Positions 6,660 through 13,103 of a stretch of 19,753 nt of DNA are shown piece after piece. Position numbers and translations under genes: made by a program. The stretch is taken from positions 1 to 19,753 of the forward strand of contig DAOVCF010000013.1 in NCBI GenBank assembly GCA_030670165.1, written 5' to 3'. The notes under the pieces were generated by a model, which did no database searches, was not told the DNA's origin, and saw nothing but the letters and a program-made list of their open reading frames with translations. The stretch comes from Candidatus Stahliibacteriota bacterium. GTDB taxonomy: Bacteria > Hydrothermota > Tepidihabitantia > B3-TA06. Positions within the stretch are counted from its first letter, which is position 1, and each line of letters starts with the position of its first letter.

Positions 6660-7901
6660 ATGAATCGCCGAGTCGTCGTGACCGGCGTCGGGCTTATAAC
6701 ATCCCTGGGCCACGACGCACCAACTACCTGGGAAAAACTCCTGGCAGGCGAAAACGGTATTCGCCGAATCAGCTCCTTCGATACTTCTGATCTTGATGTT
6801 CAAATCGCAGGCGAGGTCCAGGAGTTCGACCCCACGCCTCGTATTGACTTCAAGCAAGCCCGCCGCATGGACCGATTCGCCCAGTTCGCACTGTGGACAG
6901 CCAAGGAGGCGGTTTGCAACTCAGGGATAGACTTCGGTAAGGAAAACCCTGAACGCTGTGGTGTACTCGTCGGTACAGGTATGGGTGGGGTAATCGTCTG
7001 GGAAGCCGAACACCAAAAGTTCCTCGAACGCGGTCCCAAACGAATCTCCCCCTTCTTGATTCCGATGATGATCCCGGATATGGCCGCCGGGCTTATTTCT
7101 ATAGAGTACGGCATCCGCGGCCCCAACTTCTGCACGGTATCGGCCTGCGCTTCAGGTGCACACGCGGTGGGGGCATCCTTCGAGCTAATCAAACATGGTA
7201 AGGCCGATGTGATGATTGCAGGCGGCACAGAAGCAGCGCTCACCCGATTCTCCGTCGCCGGATTCTCAAACATGAGGGCGATCTCCAGACGCAACGACGA
7301 ACCTGAACGTGCCTCAAGACCCTTTGATGCGGACCGTGACGGTTTCGTGATAGCAGAAGGATCAGGAATCCTCGTATTGGAGGAACTGGAGCATGCCCGC
7401 AAGCGCGGCGCCGAGGTCTATGCAGAACTTGCAGGATTCGGGCTTTCAGGCGACGCCTTTCACATGACCGCCCCTGACCCTGAAGCCAAGGGACCTCAGC
7501 TTGCAATACGTATGGCACTTGAAGAAGCAAGGTTTAACCGCGAAGACGTAGATTACATAAACGCACACGGGACCTCGACAGAATTAAACGATCAAATGGA
7601 GACCAGGGCAATTCGGGGTGTTTTCGGCAGTCATTCAGACAAGCTATGGGTCTCATCTTCAAAATCGATGCTCGGACATCTTCTGGGCGGCGCAGGCGGC
7701 GCCGAAGCGGTGATAACCGTGCTTTCCATCCGGGATGGAAAGGTACACCCTACCCGCAACCTTGAGAAACCGGGCGAGGGCTGCGATCTCGACTACGTAC
7801 CGAAACAAGCTCGGGAAAAGGAAATCAAGCTGGCCTTATCCAACTCGTTCGGTTTCGGAGGGCATAACGTTACCCTGGCGTTCAAGAAGTTCGAAGGATG
7901 A
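6660..7901 (+). CDS. fabF: Beta-ketoacyl-ACP synthase II
   Basis: FabF condenses malonyl-ACP with an acyl-ACP and releases CO2, extending the fatty-acid chain. The 413-residue product has the normal length and the Cys-His-His triad: Cys163 in TVSACASGAH, His303 in INAHGTSTELND and His340 in SKSMLGHLLGGAGG. The N-terminus RRVVVTGVGLITSLG and the C-terminal ALSNSFGFGGHNVTLAF are also diagnostic. It starts 25 bases after acpP with SD AAAGGA (6649-6654) 5 bases before the ATG. Its last codons overlap the etfB start as ATGA, so translation of the two is probably coupled. The pairing acpP-fabF is common in bacteria; the continuation into Etf genes is not. Confidence 0.96.
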   Translation: MNRRVVVTGVGLITSLGHDAPTTWEKLLAGENGIRRISSFDTSDLDVQIAGEVQEFDPTPRIDFKQARRMDRFAQFALWTAKEAVCNSGIDFGKENPERCGVLVGTGMGGVIVWEAEHQKFLERGPKRISPFLIPMMIPDMAAGLISIEYGIRGPNFCTVSACASGAHAVGASFELIKHGKADVMIAGGTEAALTRFSVAGFSNMRAISRRNDEPERASRPFDADRDGFVIAEGSGILVLEELEHARKRGAEVYAELAGFGLSGDAFHMTAPDPEAKGPQLAIRMALEEARFNREDVDYINAHGTSTELNDQMETRAIRGVFGSHSDKLWVSSSKSMLGHLLGGAGGAEAVITVLSIRDGKVHPTRNLEKPGEGCDLDYVPKQAREKEIKLALSNSFGFGGHNVTLAFKKFEG

Positions 7902-8692
7902 GATTCGTCGTCTGCATAAAACAGGTGCCTGATACCACCGAGGTGCGAGTTGATCCGGAGACAAACACGCTTATCAGGGAGGGCGTTCCTGCAATAGTAA
8001 ATCCGTTCGATCTCTATGCGGTCGAGGAAGCACTGATACTCAAGGAGAAGTTCGGCGGCGAGGTAACAGCAATCTCGATGGGACCGCCTCAAGCTGAAGA
8101 AGCCCTGCGCGAGGTGATCTCGATGGGTGTGGATCGTGCGATTCTCATCTCGGATAAGCACTTCGCCGGTGCCGATACCTGGGCCACCTCGCATACGCTC
8201 GCCGCAGCCATCCGTAAGATCGGTGAGTTCAACATCATCCTCACAGGAAAGCAAGCCGCTGATGGAGACACGGCACAGGTAGGACCGGGCATAGCCGAGT
8301 TCCTGGACATCCCACAGGCCACCTTTGTACGCAAGGTGGACGAGCTTGACATGGAGAAGAGAACCATAAGACTGCAATCGATGTGGGAGGAGGGGGCTGA
8401 GATCCTGGAACTTCCACTCCCCTGTCTTATTACGACCGTAAAGGAACTCAACGAACCCAGACTCCCGAGCCTGCGAGGAAAGCTTACTGCAAAGAAGGCC
8501 GAGATACCGGTATGGGGCTTTGACGACCTTGACGTTGAAGAAGCCCAGGTCGGGCTTGCCGGTTCACCCACACAGGTCATCAAGGTCTTCCCGCCTCCTC
8601 CACGCACCGAAGGCGAACTCTTCGCAGACGTAGAACCGGCAGAAGCGGCAAAAATCATTGCAGATAAATTAACCGAGAAGGGGCTGCTCTGA
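7898..8692 (+). CDS. etfB: Electron transfer flavoprotein, beta subunit
   Basis: EtfB (264 residues) pairs with EtfA to carry electrons between flavoprotein dehydrogenases and a quinone or ferredoxin partner. It binds AMP, or a second FAD in bifurcating forms. Typical family sequence is seen at MRFVVCIKQVPDTTEV, IVNPFDLYAVEEAL, the segment TGKQAADGDTAQVGPGIAEF around residues 115-135, and LPCLITTVKELNEPRLPSL. Length is normal. It overlaps the fabF stop by 4 bases (ATGA), with only a weak GAAGG just before the ATG, so it probably depends on coupling. The stop TGA at 8690-8692 shares its A with the presumed etfA start. Whether it is of the bifurcating type needs a structural alignment; the Fe-S domain on EtfA makes this plausible. 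Confidence 0.94.
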   Translation: MRFVVCIKQVPDTTEVRVDPETNTLIREGVPAIVNPFDLYAVEEALILKEKFGGEVTAISMGPPQAEEALREVISMGVDRAILISDKHFAGADTWATSHTLAAAIRKIGEFNIILTGKQAADGDTAQVGPGIAEFLDIPQATFVRKVDELDMEKRTIRLQSMWEEGAEILELPLPCLITTVKELNEPRLPSLRGKLTAKKAEIPVWGFDDLDVEEAQVGLAGSPTQVIKVFPPPPRTEGELFADVEPAEAAKIIADKLTEKGLL

Positions 8693-9879
8693 TACCCTTA
8701 CGTATTGACTACGATCTCTGCACCCTGTGCGGTGAGTGCTTACCCGTATGTCCGTTTGGTGCACTACAGATTCGAGACAACCGGTTGTACGTCCTTGAGG
8801 CCTGCACCCTTTGTGGTGCATGCATTCCGGTCTGTCCGGTGAACGCCTTATCCATAGAGGAGGTTAAACGTGATACGGAGATCGATCCCGGCGAATGGCG
8901 CGGGATATGGGTCTTCGCAGAGCAGCGCCGTGGCGAGATTCAATCCTCGACTTACGAGCTTTTGGGATCGGCCAGGGGGCTGGCTGGAAAACTTGACGTG
9001 CCGGTAACCGCAATATTGCTCGGAAACGAAGTGAAGGAGCCTGGTTCACTGCTTTCAGCCGGGGCCGACGAGGTGCTCTACGTCAAGAACGCAGCCCTGG
9101 ATCACTTCGGGGTTGAGCCTTACTCGAAGGCTATCGCTAACCTCATTTCCGAGCGCAAGCCCGAGGTCGTTCTCGGTGCCGCCACCTTCATCGGACGTTC
9201 GCTCCTTGCCCGAATCGCGATAAAGGTACATGCAGGACTGACCGCGGACTGCACCGGGCTTGATGTGGACACCGAGAAGCGCCTCTTATTACAGACCAGA
9301 CCCGCGTTCGGCGGAAACATCATGGCCACCATCATCTGCCCCGAGCACCGACCACAGATGGCAACCGTAAGACCAAAGGTGATGAAACCTCTTCAAGAAC
9401 CTTACAACTCAAAGGGAAGCATACATGAGATTTCAGTGGACTCCCTGTCCAACCGGGTGAACTTCCTTGAGTTCGTGACCGACGACACCTCACGGATAAA
9501 CATCGCAGAGGCAGATGTAATCGTAACCGGCGGGAGAGGCCTGCAGGATCCAAAGAACTTTGCTATAATCGAGGAGCTTGCCGGCCTGCTCGGTAGTGCG
9601 GTCGGCGCATCACGTGCCGCAGTAGACGCGGGCTGGATCAATTACTCCCATCAGGTCGGTCAGACAGGCCGCACCGTTTCGCCAAAGCTCTACATCGCAG
9701 TAGGGGTGTCAGGCGCCATCCAGCACCTTGTAGGGATGCAGTCATCGGACTACATCATCGCTGTTAACAAGGACCCAAACGCACCCATATTCAAGGTGGC
9801 GAATATAGGAATCGTGGGCGATCTGTTCGAGGTCGTCCCGAAGCTGATCGAGGAACTCAAACGCCGCAAGGAAACGTAA
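8692..9879 (+). CDS. etfA: Electron transfer flavoprotein, alpha subunit with N-terminal 2[4Fe-4S] ferredoxin domain
   Basis: The 395-residue frame has three parts: a ferredoxin-like domain (residues 1-60), the EtfA N-domain (about 65-250) and the FAD-binding C-domain (about 260-390, with GWINYSHQVGQTGRTVSPKL and AVGVSGAIQHLVGM). Two complete Cx2Cx2Cx3CP motifs are present: Cys10, 13, 16, 20 and Cys38, 41, 44, 48. Such EtfA forms occur in anaerobes and can pass electrons to or from ferredoxin. The start is unusual. The first ATG/GTG/TTG-type codon is TTG 8785, which would delete the first motif. The frame is open back to 8668 and offers only ATT 8668, CTG 8689, ATA 8692 or ATT 8704. ATA 8692 sits exactly where an ATG would form the common TGATG overlap with etfB, 8 bases after AAGGGG (8678-8683), so it is chosen tentatively. 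Confidence 0.9.
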   Translation: MPLRIDYDLCTLCGECLPVCPFGALQIRDNRLYVLEACTLCGACIPVCPVNALSIEEVKRDTEIDPGEWRGIWVFAEQRRGEIQSSTYELLGSARGLAGKLDVPVTAILLGNEVKEPGSLLSAGADEVLYVKNAALDHFGVEPYSKAIANLISERKPEVVLGAATFIGRSLLARIAIKVHAGLTADCTGLDVDTEKRLLLQTRPAFGGNIMATIICPEHRPQMATVRPKVMKPLQEPYNSKGSIHEISVDSLSNRVNFLEFVTDDTSRINIAEADVIVTGGRGLQDPKNFAIIEELAGLLGSAVGASRAAVDAGWINYSHQVGQTGRTVSPKLYIAVGVSGAIQHLVGMQSSDYIIAVNKDPNAPIFKVANIGIVGDLFEVVPKLIEELKRRKET

Positions 9880-9934
9880 CATCCACTGAATCCCTCAGGG
9901 TTGAGCCGGTATCAAAATACGAGGGCAAGGAAAA

Positions 9935-10573
9935 ATGAACGTTCCCTCCAGTAATAAGAAAACTACAAAAAACACTAAGAAGGTCCTCATCGGCGTCATT
10001 GGCCGAGCAGGTTCAGGCAAGTCAACCTTTGCACGAATGCTGGCCCAAAACCGAGCCCTGGTACTGGATGCAGACAAGATTGCCTGGGAACTATACTCCA
10101 ATCCTACCGTCCGCAAGAACCTCGCCGAAACGTTCGGCAGGAAGATCTTCAACAAAGATGGGGCCGTTGATCGAAAAATCCTGGGGAAGATCGTCTTTAC
10201 AAATCCGGAAAAGCTAAAGCAACTGAACGCCATCATCCACCCCCTGCTTATCGGTGAACTCAAACACCGGATAGAGCGATCCTCTCAAAAAGTAATAATC
10301 ATAGACGCAGCCCTCCTGCTTGACTGGCCTCTGGCTCGTAAATGCGATCTTCTGATAGCCGTGGAGTCTGAAGAAAACGTCTCGCTGGCCAGGCTGAAGA
10401 GTAAAGGTTCAGGCATCAAACGTGCCCGATCGATTCTTGAAAACCAACGCTCGAGGCAGGAGTTCAGAGAACTCTGCCATGTAGTGGTAGAAAACAACAA
10501 GGATTTGAGTGAGCTAAAGCTCAAGGCCGATAGGATCTGGCAAGAAAGGATTAAACCTCTCCTTGAGGATTAG
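9935..10573 (+). CDS. coaE: Dephospho-CoA kinase
   Basis: CoaE phosphorylates the 3'-hydroxyl of dephospho-CoA with ATP, the last step of CoA synthesis. The 212-residue protein has the P-loop GRAGSGKST (residues 23-31), the LVLDADKIAWELY segment with the substrate-binding Asp pair, RKILGKIVFTNPEKLKQLNAIIHPLL, the core IIIDAALLLDWPLARKCDLLIAVE and the lid-like RSRQEF. Length is normal apart from a 16-residue Lys/Thr/Asn-rich N-terminal extension; the SD-like AAGGA (9925-9929) 5 bases before the ATG supports 9935. It follows etfA by 55 bases with no clear terminator or promoter between, so it probably belongs to the acpP operon. That would tie supply of CoA, the source of the ACP prosthetic group, to the lipid genes. 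Confidence 0.9.
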   Translation: MNVPSSNKKTTKNTKKVLIGVIGRAGSGKSTFARMLAQNRALVLDADKIAWELYSNPTVRKNLAETFGRKIFNKDGAVDRKILGKIVFTNPEKLKQLNAIIHPLLIGELKHRIERSSQKVIIIDAALLLDWPLARKCDLLIAVESEENVSLARLKSKGSGIKRARSILENQRSRQEFRELCHVVVENNKDLSELKLKADRIWQERIKPLLED

Positions 10574-10577
10574 ACAA

Positions 10578-10643
10578 GTAGAGGCGACGCAGGGCCTGCC
10601 CCTTGAGATGCCTGGCATCTCATAGGGTATGCCGTGCCCCTAC
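10578..10643. repeat. GTAG...CTAC palindromic element, long form
   Basis: The ends GTAGAGGCGACGCA (10578-10591) and TGCCGTGCCCCTAC (10630-10643) are inverted copies with 3 mismatches. Inside, GAGATGCC (10605-10612) and GGCATCTC (10614-10621) form a tight hairpin. It begins 5 bases after the coaE stop and may also stabilise or end that transcript. Confidence 0.6.
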
Positions 10644-10687
10644 AACTTTGGAGTTTGGAGTATATTTTTATGAGGCAATGCGAGGGC

Positions 10688-10715
10688 TTGACAAGTTAAA
10701 AAAATCGGATAAACT
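10688..10715 (+). promoter_or_regulatory. Promoter of the lipoprotein gene
   Basis: TTGACA (10688-10693) and TAAACT (10710-10715) are 16 bases apart. The preceding AGGCAATGCG (10673-10682) and the GCTTGACAA block recur at the acpP promoter. Confidence 0.65.
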
Positions 10716-10735
10716 TCTCCACCAAAGGAGGATGT

Positions 10736-11122
10736 ATGAAAAAGCTACTCTTGCTTATCCCTCTCGTTGCAATAATTGCGCTCAGCGGATGCGCCTGGCA
10801 AGCCGTTTCTAAGGTTCCGCCGCCGAAAGACGTCTTCATGACCACGGGCGACATGAAGGACGGCGACTATGAACCGGTTGGAATGGTCAGTGCAATGCGC
10901 ATCGAACTGGCGTTCAGCTTTCTGGGCCTTCTGCCCCCGCTCTATCCCATGATAGGGCCACAGGCGCAAGACCTGCTTTTTGAGCAGCTTGCCAAAGAAG
11001 CCAAGAGGATGGGTGCCAACGCCGTAATCAATATAAAAACCTCTGTCATACCTGCCGCGATCATCCCAGGGCTTATCTGGATACCTGTGGTTAACATGAG
11101 CGGCATGGCGATCAAGATGTAG
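10736..11122 (+). CDS. Small lipoprotein with YbjQ-like (heavy-metal-binding) domain
   Basis: The 128-residue protein begins MKKLLLLIPLVAIIALSGC: a lipoprotein signal with lipobox LSGC, lipidated at Cys19 and then probably membrane-anchored facing the periplasm. The remainder has the pattern of the YbjQ/UPF0145 fold: a first strand near YEPVGMVSAM, then a helix LLFEQLAKEAKRMGANAVINIK leading into the next strand, as in proteins once called heavy-metal-binding. The biochemical role of that family is not settled. The SD AAAGGAGG (10724-10731) is excellent. The gene stands alone between its own promoter and a strong terminator. Confidence 0.8.
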   Translation: MKKLLLLIPLVAIIALSGCAWQAVSKVPPPKDVFMTTGDMKDGDYEPVGMVSAMRIELAFSFLGLLPPLYPMIGPQAQDLLFEQLAKEAKRMGANAVINIKTSVIPAAIIPGLIWIPVVNMSGMAIKM

Positions 11123-11136
11123 GCTTTCAAAGATTC

Positions 11137-11164
11137 AAAGAGGGTGCCCCGCACCCTCTTTTTT
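11137..11164 (+). terminator. Intrinsic terminator after the lipoprotein gene
   Basis: AAAGAGGGTGC (11137-11147) and GCACCCTCTTT (11151-11161) form a perfect 11-bp stem around CCC. The T run at 11159-11164 completes a textbook rho-independent terminator 14 bases after the stop. Confidence 0.92.
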
Positions 11165-11203
11165 CTTACCCCACTCGATCGCTTCACGACCGGGCGGGGA
11201 CCA

Positions 11204-11305
11204 ATGAACTATTTAGACCTGGCAATCCGAAGATATAACCTTGCGAAATACAAGTTATGCATTATCAGGTCTTACAAAGATCAACATAACCTCCAGACAC
11301 GTTGA
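11204..11305 (+). pseudogene. Possible nitroreductase N-terminal remnant or short ORF
   Basis: A 33-codon frame starting MNYLDLAIRRYN and containing RSYKDQ recalls the first residues of nitroreductase-family proteins, where a run like RYSVRSYKDQ is usual. Here about ten residues separate the two pieces and the frame stops at once. The TGA lies within the -35 box of the gcvPB promoter. No convincing SD is seen. The resemblance is short and could be chance. Confidence 0.2.
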
Positions 11306-11329
11306 CAATCCGCTTATTCTGACTAATAT
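11302..11329 (+). promoter_or_regulatory. Promoter of the gcvPB operon, leaderless arrangement
   Basis: TTGACA (11302-11307) and TAATAT (11324-11329) are spaced by 16 bases. The ATG at 11336 follows after 6 bases, so transcription should start at the A of the start codon, leaving no room for a riboswitch. Confidence 0.75.
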
Positions 11330-11335
11330 CAACGA

Positions 11336-12793
11336 ATGGAACTTTCGTTTGATCTCTCAAAATCCACTCGCAGGGCGTTCCGCTTCAGCGAACTGGATGT
11401 AGCCGAAAGGAAGATATCGGAGTTTATACCTGAACGCTATATTCGCAAACAAGATGCTTTGCTGCCCGAGGTCGCAGAACCCGAGCTTGCCCGGCATTTC
11501 GTACGCCTTTCAAACCTCAATCATCACGTGGACAAGGGTTTTTACCCTCTGGGTTCGTGCACCATGAAGTACAACCCTAAGATCAACGAAGATGTTGCCC
11601 GTCTTGCAGGATTTGCAGACCTTCATCCCCTGTCGCCGACGAGCCGAACCCTGGGAGCGCTTCAGTTGATCTATGAACTTGAGAGGTTGTTGGCTGAGAT
11701 ATCGGGGTTCGATGCGGTAACCCTTCAACCCTCCGCAGGTGCGCAGGGAGAGCTTTGCGCCAACCTCATTATCCGTGCCTACTTCAAGAACAAAGGCGAG
11801 AACCGCACCAAGGCCCTTATACCGGATTCTGCACACGGCACCAACCCTGCAAGCGTAACACTCGCAGGCTTCGAGTCCGTAACCGTGCGTTCAACCCCAC
11901 AGGGCCTTATTGATCTTGAGGATCTTGAAAGCAAGCTCTCGCCGGATACAGCACTCATCATGATCACCAATCCCAACACCCTTGGGCTTTTCGAACGCGA
12001 TATCACGAAAATAATCGAGAAGGTGCATTCGGCAGGTGCGCTTGCCTACCTTGATGGAGCCAACCTCAATGCGTTAATGGGAATAGTCAAGCCTCGCAAG
12101 ATGGGCTTTGATCTCATGCACTTCAATCTGCACAAGACCTTTTCCACGCCCCACGGCGGCGGCGGACCCGGAGGCGGACCTGTGGGAATGACCAAGGAGC
12201 TTGAGGCATTCCGACCAGTACCGACAATAGAAAAGCACGGCGAAACCTACCGACTGAACTATGACCGGCCTCTATCCATCGGCAAACTGCAGGCCTTCTA
12301 CGGCAACTTTCTCGTGATGGTTAAAGCCTACACCTACATCCGAATACTCGGTGCTGCAGGGATAGCCGATGTGTCCAAAAACGCAATCCTCAACGCCAAT
12401 TATGTAAAAAGCCTTATTGAGGATGTTCTGGAGGTGCCCCATCCTCAACACTGTATGCACGAATTTGTAGCATCGGGCAAAGCACTGCGCAAATTTAATT
12501 TAAAAACCACCGATCTGGCGAAGCGTCTTTTGGATTACGGTTTTCATGCCCCAACCATCTATTTCCCCCTCATCGTCTCCGAGGCGTTGATGGTTGAGCC
12601 AACCGAAACCGAAACCAGAGAGACACTCGAATGCTTTGCCGAAGCCGTCCGTCGGATAATACAAGAAGCCAAAATCAACCCCGAGATGCTGCGTCAAGCA
12701 CCTCACACCACCCCGGTAGGACGGCTCGATGAGGTGCGAGCGGTTAAAGAGCTGGATGTTTGCTTCAGACCTGACCGAAAAACGCAAGGCTGA
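11336..12793 (+). CDS. gcvPB: Glycine dehydrogenase (aminomethyl-transferring), subunit 2 of the split P-protein
   Basis: GcvPB is the PLP-bearing half of two-subunit glycine decarboxylase, which releases CO2 from glycine and loads the aminomethyl group on the H-protein lipoyl arm. The 485-residue length is standard. Diagnostic segments are HVDKGFYPLGSCTMKYNPKIN, LQPSAGAQGEL, DSAHGTNPASVTLAGF, ITNPNTLGLFE and the PLP lysine Lys267 in NLHKTFSTPHGGGGPGGG. The start is fixed by the promoter 6 bases upstream. The partner GcvPA is not next to it, and the H- and T-protein genes are absent from the window, so the complex must be assembled from genes elsewhere. It leads an operon of overlapping or closely spaced genes running through glmL to a secreted protease, an odd set of companions. 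Confidence 0.94.
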   Translation: MELSFDLSKSTRRAFRFSELDVAERKISEFIPERYIRKQDALLPEVAEPELARHFVRLSNLNHHVDKGFYPLGSCTMKYNPKINEDVARLAGFADLHPLSPTSRTLGALQLIYELERLLAEISGFDAVTLQPSAGAQGELCANLIIRAYFKNKGENRTKALIPDSAHGTNPASVTLAGFESVTVRSTPQGLIDLEDLESKLSPDTALIMITNPNTLGLFERDITKIIEKVHSAGALAYLDGANLNALMGIVKPRKMGFDLMHFNLHKTFSTPHGGGGPGGGPVGMTKELEAFRPVPTIEKHGETYRLNYDRPLSIGKLQAFYGNFLVMVKAYTYIRILGAAGIADVSKNAILNANYVKSLIEDVLEVPHPQHCMHEFVASGKALRKFNLKTTDLAKRLLDYGFHAPTIYFPLIVSEALMVEPTETETRETLECFAEAVRRIIQEAKINPEMLRQAPHTTPVGRLDEVRAVKELDVCFRPDRKTQG

Positions 12794-13103
12794 ACTCTGC
12801 AATAGCATCGCTGAGAAAGTCGTGCGGTTTCGCCTTTCGCCCTTGGCGATTCTTATGATTGAAACTGTCAAGCCGCTGAGTTTTTTGGGAAACCAGCTCA
12901 TGGTCTTCTTTGCGCCTATGGTGGGTGCATTTACATCCAGCCCCGTATATGAAGAGATGACCGCGTTCTTCGAGGAACGCTCAAACCTCGAGATGCTGAT
13001 TCAGAAGATCGAGGAGGTGGAAGCTGAATGGGTAAAGAAAGAGAAAGAAACGAAGGAAGCGAGGAAGAAAGCAAGGAGTAATGAACGTGGCAGAAGAAAG
13101 TAA
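12756..13103 (+). CDS. Small conserved-looking protein of unknown function between gcvPB and glmL
   Basis: I do not recognise a named family. The 115-residue product has a helical N-terminus (about 1-25), a hydrophobic centre (about 27-60, including LAILMIETVKPLSFLG and MVFFAPMVGAF) and a Glu/Lys/Arg-rich, coiled-coil-like C-terminus (about 66-115) ending in GRRK. The centre contains Pro and Gly, so it may be a buried core rather than a true membrane helix. The frame opens upstream to ATG 12729, but ATG 12756 is preferred because it shortens the overlap with gcvPB to 38 bases. No good SD precedes either, which points to translational coupling. Its 3' end overlaps the glmL start by 23 bases. 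The tight double overlap argues that it is real and works with its neighbours. Confidence 0.65.
   Translation: MFASDLTEKRKAELCNSIAEKVVRFRLSPLAILMIETVKPLSFLGNQLMVFFAPMVGAFTSSPVYEEMTAFFEERSNLEMLIQKIEEVEAEWVKKEKETKEARKKARSNERGRRK

Noticed and set aside
8785..8787. TTG as the start of etfA
   Set aside because: It would remove the first Cx2Cx2Cx3C motif, leaves 92 untranslated bases after etfB in an otherwise overlapping operon, and has no clear SD.
11165..11335. Glycine riboswitch ahead of gcvPB
   Set aside because: The promoter -10 box ends 6 bases before the ATG, so there is no leader in which an aptamer could act, and no glycine-aptamer pattern is visible.
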